Assembly: GCA_947588915.1 (NCBI GenBank)
Contig: CANPZA010000006.1
Coordinates: 1-25,601 of the forward strand
Source: an uncultured Clostridia bacterium
Lineage (GTDB): Bacteria > Bacillota_A > Clostridia > TANB77 > CAG-508
Length of the DNA: 25,601 nucleotides
Direction of reading: 5' to 3'
The notes under the pieces are model-generated. The model did not search any database. It was given only the letters and a program-made list of their open reading frames with translations, and was not told the origin of the DNA. The position numbers and the translations under genes are program-made. Below, piece after piece: positions 17,695 through 25,601 of the stretch. Each line of letters starts with the position of its first letter. Position 1 is the first letter of the stretch.

Positions 17695-20302
17695 ATGAAA
17701 AAATTAAAAAAGATAGTAAGTGTTTTAATATTATTAACAATTTTATTAATGCAATTTTCAAATATTTTTGTAGCATTTGAAGTACAAAATGCTTTCATTG
17801 AATATGTAACAGACTGTGGAGATTATTTACAAGTAGATAATCGGAGGAGGTAATTGGGGAAATGTAATTACAAGCTATGTTGAATATTTAGCACCAAATG
17901 GACAAAGGTATCCAGCATATTGCCTAGATAAAACAAAATCTGGTGTTGGGAATCCAGTTTTAGGAGATACACCAGCAGGTTATGAAGTACAGGTTGAAAA
18001 ATTATTAGACAATCCAATAATTTATACAGCAGTTATTAATGGATATCCATACAAAACTCCATCTCAAATGGGAGTAGAAAACAATTATGATGCATATGCA
18101 GCAACAAAACATGCAATTTATGCTTTATTATATGGAACTGATATAAATACACGTTATAGAGGAATAGGTACAAGAGGACAAAATATAATTAATGCTATAA
18201 ATAATATTATTAATATGGCAATAAACCATACGCAAGCTCAAAGAACAGCATCATTAACTTTAGTAAAAAGTAATGAATTTGGACAAGATGAAAAAAACAA
18301 AGATTACTATTCACAAACTTATCGAATAAGTAGTGATATTGATATGAAAACATATACTATAACTGGAATAGATAAATTACCTACGGGAAGTTACATATCA
18401 GATACAAATGGAAACATAAAATCAACATTTTCAGCAAATGAAGAATTTAAAATAATGATACCCAAAAAAGAGGCTAATAAAATAGAAAATATAACAGGAA
18501 TAATTTCTGTTCAGGCCAAATGTAAAAATTATCCTGTGTTTTATGGAAGTAAAAATTCTTCACTTCAACCATATGCAATGACTTTTGACTCATATGGAGA
18601 TAATAATAATGGTCAATTAACAGTTAATTATGTTATGAATACAGGAACAATAAGAGTAAATAAAATAGATGCAGAAACATCAAAACCTATTGAAGGGGTA
18701 ACTTTTGAATTAAAAAGAGAAGATGGAACAATAGTATCAAGTGCCACAACTGGACCAGATGGAATTGTAACATTTTCACACTTACTTCCAGGAAATTATA
18801 CAATAAAAGAAACAACAACAAATAAAGATTATATTTTAAATGAGGAGACATTTGATATTACTGTAGAATATAATGAAACTATAACAAAAGACATTACAAA
18901 CGAACATAAAAGAGGAAATTTAAAAGTATATAAAGTAGATGCAGATAATAATAAAATTGTACTAGGTGGAGTGAAGTTTGCATTATACTCATATGAATTT
19001 GAAAAAATAACAGGATATTATACTACAGATGCAAATGGTGAAATTTATATAGAAGGATTGCGTACAGGTCAATGGGCTTTAATTGAACAAGAAACAAATA
19101 AATGGTATAATTTAACAGATCAAGTAGAAATAAAGGTAGAATGGAATGAAACTACTGATACTACAATAGAAAATGAATTAAAAAAATCACAAATAAAAAT
19201 TATTAAGGTAGATCAGGAGAATCATGAAATAAAATTAAAAGATATTGAATTCGAAATATTAGATAAAGAAGGAAATGTTTTAGAAAAAATAAAAACTGAT
19301 GAAAATGGAGAAGCAATAACATCAAGATATGCAGTTAGAGATTATCCATATTTATATGTTAAAGAAATAAAAACAAATGATAATTATGTATTAGATGATT
19401 CAATTAAAGAAGTTAAATTAGAAGAAAATAAAATTATAGAAAAGGTATTAGAGAATAAAAAGATAAGAGGTAAGATAAAAATTATAAAAACAGCTAAAGA
19501 GGATAATAAAATTACAAAAGACAAAAAGGGAACACCAATTCCTAATGTATCTTTTGGAATTTATGATGAAAATAAAAAATATATTGAAACAATCGTAACT
19601 GGAGAAGATGGAACAGCAACTAGTAGTTTATTAGAAAAAGGTGTTAAATATGTAAAAGAATTGAAATCAGGCGAATGGTATCTTTTAGATGAAAACGAAT
19701 ATATGGTAGAAATTGTTAAGGATGGAGATATTATAGAACTAAATATTACAAATACACCTGAAGATCCTGATGTTGATATTGAAAAAGATGGTACTACTCA
19801 AGCAACAGTAAACCAAGAAATTCGATATGAATTTAAAATAAAAAATACAGGAAATGTACCATTAAATAATTTTACTTGGTATGATTATTTACCATCAGAT
19901 TATATAAAAATAAAAAAATTAGTTACAGGTACATATAATCAAAATTTAAATTATAATATTTATTATAAAACTAATTTAAAAGATTATAAATTATTAGCAG
20001 AAAATTTAAATACACAAATTAATAATTATATTGATTTTTCTAATATAGAATTAGAAGAAGGAGAAGTAATAACAGAGTTTAAAGCAGATTTTGGAACTGT
20101 TGATGTAGGATTTCAGTCTATAGAAACTCCATGTGTATTTGCAACTGTTAATGATACAGTGAAAAAAGATGATATGTTTACAAATAAAACTAGAATTGAA
20201 GGAGATAATAAAGGCTATTTAGTTTGGGATGAAGATGAACATACAATAAGAATATATGAAAAAGAAAAGCAGATTAAGAAATTACCTAGAACAGGATTTT
20301 AA
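17695..20302 (+). CDS. Thioester-domain / CnaB-repeat surface protein (pilin- or adhesin-like), split by a +1 shift
   Basis: Sortase-substrate type surface protein. From ATG 17695 (AAAGGAGG before it) the zero frame encodes a signal peptide and 49 residues, then CGG AGG AGG TAA. Omitting the C at 17842 joins a frame open to 20302, giving 868 residues: signal peptide (about 1-27); thioester-like domain (about 35-300) with Cys76 in AYCLD; four SpaA/CnaB-type domains (about 318-404, 406-495, 498-588, 591-686; first begins GTIRVNKIDAET); a C-terminal domain (about 689-860, KNTGNVPLNNFTWYD); and LPRTGF at 863-868. The protein ends on the F of the sorting motif: the hydrophobic helix and basic tail that normally follow are absent, replaced by TnpB-like sequence. 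In the thioester domain the second conserved motif reads TKHA (137-140) where TQxA is usual. Taking the ATG at 18068 as the start would lose the signal peptide and Cys76. Confidence 0.88.
17839..17845 (+). other. Putative +1 recoding site AAT-C-GGA (site 3)
   Basis: In-frame CGG at 17842-17844 as codon 50. The zero frame gives Arg-Arg-Arg-stop (TAA 17851-17853). Skipping the C gives Asn-Gly-Gly-Gly-Asn-Trp and the remaining 819 residues, with the frame open on both sides. Confidence 0.6.
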
Positions 20303-20475
20303 CATGATAGGGATATAAATGCAGCAATAAATATAAGAAAAGAAGGAATGAAACTAGCAATAGCATGATAAACAAATAGAACCGTGTGGACACAAGGAGA
20401 TAGCTCGCTTATGCTCAGCATATTAGTGTTGTCGAGCGAGAAGCTCCCACTTCTTAAGTGGTGGGAGTATGTCAC
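20303..20475 (+). mobile_element. Relic of an IS200/IS605-type TnpB element (3' end of tnpB and right end)
   Basis: Directly after the surface-protein stop, and in the same frame, 21 codons read HDRDINAAINIRKEGMKLAI plus Ala and TGA (20366-20368). His-Asp-Arg-Asp-x-Asn-Ala-Ala-x-Asn is the C-terminal signature of TnpB (OrfB) proteins. After it comes sequence typical of the element's right end: a GCTCGC/GCGAG hairpin (about 20403-20440) and the terminal imperfect palindrome CTCCCAC...GTGGGAG (20444-20467), then TATGTCAC. In complete elements this region yields the guide (omega) RNA scaffold. The rest of tnpB, any tnpA, and the left end are missing. The junction lies exactly where the surface protein's membrane anchor should begin, so insertion followed by deletion probably removed the anchor. 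Confidence 0.75.
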
Positions 20476-20491
20476 AACATATTATAAATAG

Positions 20492-20520
20492 TTGCAAAAA
20501 AGATAAAATAAGCATATAAT
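20492..20520 (+). promoter_or_regulatory. Promoter of murF-ddl
   Basis: TTGCAA (20492-20497), 17-base spacer, TATAAT (20515-20520), beginning 17 bases after the IS right end; 28 bases before the murF start. Confidence 0.7.
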
Positions 20521-20548
20521 TTAACAAAATGAAATAAGGGGTGTAATA

Positions 20549-21949
20549 ATGAAAGACTTAACCGTAAAAGAAATAATGGAGATAACAAAAGCAGAATTAA
20601 TAAATGGAGATATTAGTTTTATATGTAGAGATTTTTCAAAAGATACAAGAACCATAAAAGAAGGAGATACATATATAGCCATTAAGGGAGAAAATTTTAA
20701 TGGTAATTTGTTTTGGAAAGATGCTCTAGAGAAGGGAGCAACTTGTGCTATAGTATCTGAAATTGAATACAATGAAGAGGACTTAAATAGATATAAAGAC
20801 AAAACAATTTTAAAAGTAGAAGATACATTGAAGGCATTATATGAAATAGCAAAATTAAAAAGAAGTTTTTATAATATACCAGTAATTGCAATAACAGGAA
20901 GCGTAGGGAAAACAAGCACAAAAGATATTGTAGCTAGTGTTGTATCACAAAAATATAAAACATTAAAAACAATTGGCAATAACAACAATCTTATAGGCTT
21001 AGCATTTACAATATTACGACTTCAAGATGAAGAAGCAATGGTTTTAGAAATGGGAATGAATCAATTTGGTGAAATAAGTAGGTTAAGTAATATTGCAAGA
21101 CCTGATGTTTGTATTATTACAAATATTGGAACATCACATATAGGAAATTTAGGGTCTAGAGAAAATATATTAAAAGCAAAATTAGAAATATTAGATGGAA
21201 CTCAAGAACCTTATATAGTAATAAATAATGATAATGATTTACTACATAAATGGTATGAAGAAAATAAAGGTAAGAAAAATATTATAACATATGGTATAAA
21301 TGAAGAAAGTGACTTTAATGCCAAACAAATTGTATTAAACCAAGATGAAAGTGAATTTATTTGCAAAATTCAAAATGATGATATAAAAGTAAAGGTTCCA
21401 GTAGGAGGAGAACATTTTGTATTAAATTCTTTATGTGCAATAAGTGTAGGAAAATTGATAGGTATCGAAAACAATAAAATATTAAAAGGAATTGAAGAAT
21501 TTGAACTAACTAAAAAGAGGATGGAAATTATTAAATTAAAAAATGGTATAAGGATAATAAATGATACTTATAATGCTAGTCTAGAGTCAATAAGGGCAAG
21601 TTTGAAGTATTTGTCAAACATTGAAGGAAAAAGAAAGATTGCAGTCTTAGGAGATATTCTAGAATTAGGAGAATTTTCGGAAGAATTGCATAAAAAGGTA
21701 GGAGAAGAAGTATATAAAAATAATGTAGATATTTTGATATGTAGAGGTGAAAATGCAAGGCATATTGTAGAAGAAGTAAGAAAACTAGGGATGAAAGAAG
21801 AAAATATATTTTATCTAAAAGATAATGAACAAATAGTAAATAAGTTGAAAGATTTAGTAAAGCCAGAAGATATAATTCTATTGAAAGCATCAAATGGTAT
21901 GAAATTTTTTGATATAGTTGAACAAATAAAAATGATTTTAGATAAATAA
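20549..21949 (+). CDS. murF: UDP-MurNAc-tripeptide:D-Ala-D-Ala ligase
   Basis: Cytoplasmic Mur ligase that adds the D-Ala-D-Ala dipeptide to the UDP-MurNAc-tripeptide in peptidoglycan synthesis. The 466-residue protein has the substrate domain (about 1-105, DTRTIKEGDTYIAIKGENFNG), the ATP loop GSVGKTST (117-124), the NNNNLIG motif (144-150), and LEMGMN; the C-terminal domain includes NDTYNA and LGDILELG. AAGGGGTG precedes the ATG. The next gene is ddl, which makes the dipeptide used here, 12 bases downstream. Complete, ordinary length. Confidence 0.97.
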   Translation: MKDLTVKEIMEITKAELINGDISFICRDFSKDTRTIKEGDTYIAIKGENFNGNLFWKDALEKGATCAIVSEIEYNEEDLNRYKDKTILKVEDTLKALYEIAKLKRSFYNIPVIAITGSVGKTSTKDIVASVVSQKYKTLKTIGNNNNLIGLAFTILRLQDEEAMVLEMGMNQFGEISRLSNIARPDVCIITNIGTSHIGNLGSRENILKAKLEILDGTQEPYIVINNDNDLLHKWYEENKGKKNIITYGINEESDFNAKQIVLNQDESEFICKIQNDDIKVKVPVGGEHFVLNSLCAISVGKLIGIENNKILKGIEEFELTKKRMEIIKLKNGIRIINDTYNASLESIRASLKYLSNIEGKRKIAVLGDILELGEFSEELHKKVGEEVYKNNVDILICRGENARHIVEEVRKLGMKEENIFYLKDNEQIVNKLKDLVKPEDIILLKASNGMKFFDIVEQIKMILDK

Positions 21950-21961
21950 AGGAGGATCTTA

Positions 21962-23005
21962 ATGAAAAAATTAGGAGTTATTTTTGGAGGTATGTCAACT
22001 GAAAATGAAGTATCTTGTATATCTGCAAATTCTATATTAAAGAATTTAGATAGAACAAAATATGAAATATATCCAATTTATATTGATAAAAATGGAGATT
22101 GGTATAAATATATAGAGAATGATGAAACAATAAAATTGGGAGATAGGGTTGAGTGTAAAGAAAAAATAACAAATATAATAGAGTATTTAAAGAAACTAGA
22201 TATTTTATTTCCAGTATTACATGGATTATATGGAGAAGATGGAACTATACAAGGGCTTTTTGAATTAGTGAAAAGACCTTATGTAGGATGTAGAGTATTA
22301 GCATCAAGTATTGGGATGGATAAAGTATATTCAAAAATTGTTTTTGATAAAGCAGGTCTAAATCAAACAAAATATGAATATATTAGAAAATACAAAGATA
22401 AATATATATATATTGATAAAAAATTTAATGAAATAATATTATCTATTGATGAAGTAACAAAAAAAATAATAGAAAATCTAAAGTTTCCAATGTTTGTAAA
22501 ACCATCTAATTCTGGTTCAAGTGTAGGAATAAACATGGCAAAAGATGAAAATGAGTTAAAAAAATTTATAGAATATGCTTCAAAGTTTGATAACAAAATT
22601 TTAATTGAAGAAGGAATTGATGGTAGAGAGATAGAGTGTGCAGTTTTAGGAAATGAAGAAGTTGTGGCATCTTGTATAGGTGAAATTAAATCAGCTGATG
22701 AGTTTTATAGTTATGATGCAAAATATAAAAATCAAGAATCAAGAACATTAATTCCTGCAGATATATCAGATGAATTATCTTGTGAAATAAAAAAACAAGC
22801 AATAAAGGCTTTTAAAGCTATAGATGGAAAAGGATTATCTAGAGTAGATTTCTTTATTGAGAAAGATACAAATAAAATATATATTAATGAGATTAATACA
22901 TTACCTGGATTTACTAATATTAGTATGTATCCAAAACTATTTGAAGCAAGTGGAATAACTTATAAAGAATTGTTAAACAAATTAATTGAATTAACAAATG
23001 AATAG
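21962..23005 (+). CDS. ddl: D-alanine--D-alanine ligase
   Basis: ATP-grasp enzyme making D-Ala-D-Ala for MurF. The 347-residue protein starts MKKLGVIFGGMSTENEVS (the N-terminal substrate-binding Glu is in this motif), then LHGLYGEDGTIQG, the ATP-binding strand MFVKPSNSGSSVGI, and the metal-binding RVDFFI and EINTLPGFTNISMYPKL motifs. Its AAGGAGGATC site and close spacing show it is translated from the murF message. I see no feature that makes it a D-Ala-D-Lac or D-Ala-D-Ser (Van-type) ligase, but hand inspection cannot exclude that. Confidence 0.95.
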   Translation: MKKLGVIFGGMSTENEVSCISANSILKNLDRTKYEIYPIYIDKNGDWYKYIENDETIKLGDRVECKEKITNIIEYLKKLDILFPVLHGLYGEDGTIQGLFELVKRPYVGCRVLASSIGMDKVYSKIVFDKAGLNQTKYEYIRKYKDKYIYIDKKFNEIILSIDEVTKKIIENLKFPMFVKPSNSGSSVGINMAKDENELKKFIEYASKFDNKILIEEGIDGREIECAVLGNEEVVASCIGEIKSADEFYSYDAKYKNQESRTLIPADISDELSCEIKKQAIKAFKAIDGKGLSRVDFFIEKDTNKIYINEINTLPGFTNISMYPKLFEASGITYKELLNKLIELTNE

Positions 23006-23045
23006 AATAAAAATTAGGTAATACTAGAATAAAAAGATATACTTG

Positions 23046-23098
23046 AAACCCCATATATTTTCTGTATCTAGATACAAAAGATGAAATGGGGTTTTTAT
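23046..23098 (+). terminator. Terminator of murF-ddl
   Basis: AAACCCCAT (23046-23054) pairs with ATGGGGTTT (23086-23094), with an inner GTATCTAGATAC palindrome in the loop and a T-run to 23096. The rest of the 23006-23385 gap holds an open frame of 69 codons at 23138-23347 that I do not believe in, and the promoter at 23325. Confidence 0.75.
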
Positions 23099-23324
23099 TA
23101 TTGGATTAAGGATATATAATAAAAAAGAAAAAAGCATATGACAGAAAAAATGAAGACAAGTACGGCATTAAAAAGATTATTAAGATTAAATAATTTAAGA
23201 ACACGTTTAATATTTCAACGAGTAATACAGCAAATGCTACTCAAAAATCAAGGGCATTTGAATGGAAAGAATATCTTTTCTTTTAGTACTTATAAAAGAA
23301 AAATATATAAAATAAAAAAAGCAC

Positions 23325-23353
23325 TTGAGAAAATACATTTCACATGATATAAT
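23325..23353 (+). promoter_or_regulatory. Promoter of the DnaJ-like gene
   Basis: TTGAGA (23325-23330), 17-base spacer, TATAAT (23348-23353), 17 bases before the AGGAGG site. No CIRCE heat-shock operator is visible. Confidence 0.7.
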
Positions 23354-23385
23354 ATGCTTACCTAAAACTTAGGAGGATGTTAAAA

Positions 23386-24261
23386 ATGATTTTAAAAAAT
23401 TATTATAAGATGTTAGACTTAGAAACAAGCCAAGTTTCAATAGATGAAATAAAAGTTGCATATAGACAAGCTGCTAAAAAATATCATCCAGACTTAAATG
23501 TAGGAGATGAATTAGCAGAAGAAAAAATAAAAGATATAAACGAAGCATATAAAGTACTTTCTGTTCCAGCATCAAAAAGAAAATATGATAAAATATGGAA
23601 TGCTCGCTTTAATAAAAAACAAAAAGCATTTTCAGGAGAAGAAAAGAAAGGTGCAATTTTTAATATGTTTTTAGGGAACATAGAAAAGGAAAATGTAAAT
23701 TTTAATACATTGAAAAAACATGCTATAAAAGGTGAAAACATAGAAACAGAAATCAGTATAAGTCTACAAGAAGCATTTTATGGTATGGAAAAGGAATTAT
23801 CTATAAGAACAGTTGAGGGAAAAATAAGAAAAATATCAGTTACTATACCTGAAGGAATTAAAAACGGAGAAAAAATTCGTTTAATTGGTCAAGGAAAACC
23901 AAGCACAACAGGTGGGAAAAATGGAGATTTGCTAATAAGAATAAATATTGAAAATAGTGGTAAGTTTAAATTACAAGGAAATGATTTATATACAGATTTA
24001 TTATTAACACCATGGGAAGCAGCTTTAGGTGCTAGAACTGATGTAAAATCAATAGATGATGAAACAAAAATATATATTCCACAAGGAATACAAAGTGGGG
24101 AAAAAATAAAAATACCTAATAAAGGTTATAAAGATAGTAGTGGTAAAAGAGGAGATTTAATTGCAAACATTAAAATTGTAGTGCCAAAACAACTAAGTAT
24201 GCAAGAAAAGGAAATTTTTGAAAAATTAAGAGATATATCAACATTTAGACCTAGAATTTAA
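23386..24261 (+). CDS. DnaJ-like co-chaperone without zinc finger (CbpA type)
   Basis: Partner of Hsp70 (DnaK). The 291-residue protein has an N-terminal J domain (about 4-72) with HPD at 34-36, a short linker without a clear Gly/Phe-rich region, and the DnaJ C-terminal substrate-binding domains (about 118-290; EISISLQEAFYGMEKEL, VTIPEGIKNGEKIRLIGQGK, VPKQLSMQEKEIFEKL). The CxxCxGxG zinc repeats of true DnaJ are absent, so this is a type II/CbpA-like protein. The start is 23386: AGGAGG lies nine bases upstream, whereas the ATG at 23377 abuts the ribosome site directly. Confidence 0.92.
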   Translation: MILKNYYKMLDLETSQVSIDEIKVAYRQAAKKYHPDLNVGDELAEEKIKDINEAYKVLSVPASKRKYDKIWNARFNKKQKAFSGEEKKGAIFNMFLGNIEKENVNFNTLKKHAIKGENIETEISISLQEAFYGMEKELSIRTVEGKIRKISVTIPEGIKNGEKIRLIGQGKPSTTGGKNGDLLIRINIENSGKFKLQGNDLYTDLLLTPWEAALGARTDVKSIDDETKIYIPQGIQSGEKIKIPNKGYKDSSGKRGDLIANIKIVVPKQLSMQEKEIFEKLRDISTFRPRI

Positions 24262-24287
24262 TGAATTTATATTTACATAAAAATATA

Positions 24288-24325
24288 TTGACAAAAGACT
24301 TAATTTTAGCTATAATTAATTATAG
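24288..24325 (+). promoter_or_regulatory. Consensus promoter with palindromic operator-like sequence
   Basis: TTGACA (24288-24293), 17-base spacer, TATAAT (24311-24316). The -10 box lies inside a perfect 16-base palindrome, CTATAATTAATTATAG (24310-24325), which could be a repressor site. The promoter drives the three-gene unit starting at 24370. Confidence 0.75.
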
Positions 24326-24369
24326 TGTTATGACATTTTGGATTAAAAATATAAGGAAGAGGTGTAAAC

Positions 24370-24888
24370 ATGGAAACAGTTCAAGGTAAGCACTTTAGTA
24401 TAACAGATCCAGAAGGAATAAAAACTGTCATATACCAAGTGAACGAAACGAAAAAAGAATACCTAGATGAATATCCAAAATATACTGTGGAAAGACTAGA
24501 TCACACAGAAGAATTAGTAGGAAATTTAAATAGGAAAACTTTTTATGTAGAAGAACCACAAAAAAATGGTAATCAATTAGTGATTTTATCTTTTGGAAAA
24601 GATAGAGTCGTTATAAATACGGGCTTATTGTTAGGTGATGAAGTAAAAATTACCAAAAAACCAGAACCCTTCAAGTTTAATACACTGTATTCAGAAGAAG
24701 AAATGGAGTATAAAGATTTTCAATATACACCAAATTTAAAAAGACCTATAACTATTATAGATCCAGAGACTACAGAAGAAGTAAAACCTGTACTTTATTT
24801 TGATGAAAAATCAAATGATGTAAAAGGTAAGTGTAAATTAAAACCATATAAATCTTATTTCGCATTCGAAATAAGAGATGATAATTAG
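24370..24888 (+). CDS. Soluble protein of unknown function, first gene of a VirD4-type operon
   Basis: A 172-residue protein with no signal peptide or membrane helix, rich in Glu and Lys, beginning METVQGKHFSITDPEGIKTV. I do not recognise a family. GAAGAGGTG precedes the ATG at 24370. It is followed 12 bases later by another small unknown protein and then by a VirD4/TraG-like coupling protein, all in one direction after one strong promoter, so a role linked to a secretion or DNA-transfer system is possible. That is inference from position only. Confidence 0.75.
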   Translation: METVQGKHFSITDPEGIKTVIYQVNETKKEYLDEYPKYTVERLDHTEELVGNLNRKTFYVEEPQKNGNQLVILSFGKDRVVINTGLLLGDEVKITKKPEPFKFNTLYSEEEMEYKDFQYTPNLKRPITIIDPETTEEVKPVLYFDEKSNDVKGKCKLKPYKSYFAFEIRDDN

Positions 24889-24900
24889 GAGGGACAAATA

Positions 24901-25176
24901 ATGTCAAAAAATAAAAAAAGAAATACACAAGTACCGCAAGAAGCTATAAAAGGACCAGCAGATAAATCGGCTAATTTTTCTATTTGTTGTATGAGTAATC
25001 AGCAAATTAAAGAAGAATTATTAGGGCAATTAGAAAAATACAAAACAGAAATAACTAACCAACATGTACGTGAAAGTATAAAAAGCACAGATTTAGAAGC
25101 AGGTTCAGTTATAAAGGCATATGACAATAAAGATAAAGAAACTAAAAAAGATTCAGGACACAGTATAGGAGAATAA
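24901..25176 (+). CDS. Small hydrophilic protein of unknown function
   Basis: A 91-residue, charged protein with a Lys-rich start (MSKNKKRNTQ), a Cys-Cys pair at 29-30, and a disordered-looking C-terminal end (DNKDKETKKDSGHSIGE). No membrane helix or known motif. TAGGAGGG precedes the ATG. It sits 12 bases after the previous gene and 22 bases before the VirD4-like gene, so all three are likely one operon. I cannot assign a function. Confidence 0.72.
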   Translation: MSKNKKRNTQVPQEAIKGPADKSANFSICCMSNQQIKEELLGQLEKYKTEITNQHVRESIKSTDLEAGSVIKAYDNKDKETKKDSGHSIGE

Positions 25177-25198
25177 TACAAAAGAGTAGGTGAATTGT

Positions 25199-25601
25199 AT
25201 GAATTACAAAATAGAAGGTGCAATTAGAAGAAATAGAAAGAATTTTATAATATTTGCAATACTATGGATATTTATTGCCATAGTATTTGTTTCGCCTTTT
25301 GCTTATAGTTCTCATATGGCTGGATTGAACGGAAAGATGGATTTGGAAGTGTTTTTTGAAACATTTGGACAATCAATACGGACATCCAATTGGAACTCTA
25401 GGTAATGTATTTGCACAAGGTGCTAGTGGTACATATTTTTCAACATTATTGGTAGTAACAATATTTTATGCAGTATTTTTCTTTATAGGATTTGTTAGAT
25501 CAGCACCAAAAAATGAATATTCAGATATAGAACATGGTTCAAGTGATTGGAGCCAAAGAGGAGAACAATATCAAATATTAAGTAGAGATAAAGGAATAAT
25601 A
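25199..25601 (+). CDS. VirD4/TraG-like coupling protein, N-terminal part, split by a +1 shift
   Basis: The start of a type IV coupling-protein-like ATPase, which runs off the window. ATG at 25199 is chosen because AGGTGA lies five bases before it (a GTG at 25190 is an alternative). The zero frame gives a transmembrane helix (about 16-36), an outside loop, then CGG at codon 61 and TAA at 25403-25405. Omitting the C at 25379 continues as Gly-His-Pro-Ile-Gly-Thr-Leu-Gly, a second transmembrane helix (about 84-104) and the cytoplasmic HGSSDWSQRGEQYQIL followed by SRDKGII, which resembles the HGSAxW / LSRxxGIIL segment that precedes the Walker A motif in Firmicutes VirD4/TraG proteins. The ATPase motifs lie beyond the window, so the family is likely but not proven. 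Confidence 0.75.
25376..25382 (+). other. Putative +1 recoding site ATA-C-GGA (site 4)
   Basis: In-frame CGG at 25379-25381 as codon 61. The zero frame ends at TAA eight codons later. Skipping the C gives GGA CAT CCA and the second half of the VirD4-like N-terminus. The seven bases CGGACAT are identical to those at the sortase site. Confidence 0.55.

Noticed and set aside
18068..18070. ATG at 18068 as the true start of the surface protein
   Set aside because: No ribosome site precedes it, it would remove the signal peptide and the thioester Cys region, and the plus-one frame is open and protein-like back to 17843.
21962..23005. Van-type resistance ligase, given a VanW-family protein in the window
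   Set aside because: The VanW-family gene is 6 kb away on the other strand, no vanH, vanX, vanR or vanS is present, and ddl follows murF in the usual cell-wall arrangement.
23138..23347. Open frame of 69 codons encoding a very basic peptide between ddl and the DnaJ-like gene
   Set aside because: It has no ribosome site, no recognisable motif, its basic make-up follows from A-rich sequence, and its end overlaps the DnaJ-gene promoter.
23345..23386. CIRCE heat-shock operator before the DnaJ-like gene
   Set aside because: No TTAGCACTC-type inverted repeat is present.

Overview
The window looks like the chromosome of an AT-rich, endospore-forming member of the Clostridia, possibly an uncultured gut anaerobe. 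The grounds are strong AGGAGG ribosome sites, A/T-ending codons with AGA for nearly all arginines, a sleB-ypeB germination pair, an alpha/beta-type small acid-soluble spore protein, and the Firmicutes order tadA / SRP RNA / dnaX / ybaB / recR. I cannot name the species.

Layout. 1-4763 (minus): a one-module nonribosomal peptide synthetase (C-A-T-reductase) with its own promoter, followed by the start of a multi-pass membrane protein that runs off the window. 4954-6093: a membrane-anchored HtrA protease. 6094-6525: non-coding, with two terminator hairpins and a promoter. 6526-10721: tRNA-Arg(CCT), tadA, an anchored exported protein, SRP RNA, dnaX, ybaB, recR. 10785-11063: an AbrB/SpoVT-like regulator. 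11079-12203 (minus): a diacylglycerol glycosyltransferase-like protein. 12373-14865: sleB-ypeB and a small membrane protein. 14907-16472 (minus): a VanW-family protein. 16641-16820: a spore DNA-binding protein. 17103-20302: a sortase and its thioester/CnaB surface-protein substrate, ended by a relic of an IS200/IS605-type TnpB element. 20549-23005: murF-ddl. 23386-24261: a DnaJ-like co-chaperone. 24370-25601: an operon of two unknown proteins and the start of a VirD4/TraG-like coupling protein.

Most interesting observation. Four genes (the membrane protein, the sortase, the surface protein and the VirD4-like protein) are each split by one extra C, always directly before GGA and always forming an in-frame CGG codon (ATG|CGG|A, GCA|CGG|A, AAT|CGG|A, ATA|CGG|A). 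In each case skipping the C restores the family-like protein, while the unshifted frame meets TAA two to eight codons after the CGG. By hand scan, CGG occurs in frame only six times in about 7,600 codons, and four of those six are the only frameshifts in the window. The other two CGG codons (AbrB-like gene and the 14314 gene) are read straight through. This fits +1 recoding at a rare or poorly decoded CGG codon, as in yeast Ty elements where a starved codon lets the ribosome skip one base. A systematic sequencing artefact or shared inactivation must be excluded. The window's arginine decoding genes (tRNA-Arg(CCT) and TadA, which makes the ICG anticodon) do not by themselves cover CGG.

How genes work together: murF-ddl build the D-Ala-D-Ala peptidoglycan stem; sortase and surface protein would decorate the wall; SleB/YpeB degrade cortex at germination while the small spore protein coats spore DNA; dnaX, ybaB and recR serve replication and repair; the SRP RNA serves membrane targeting.
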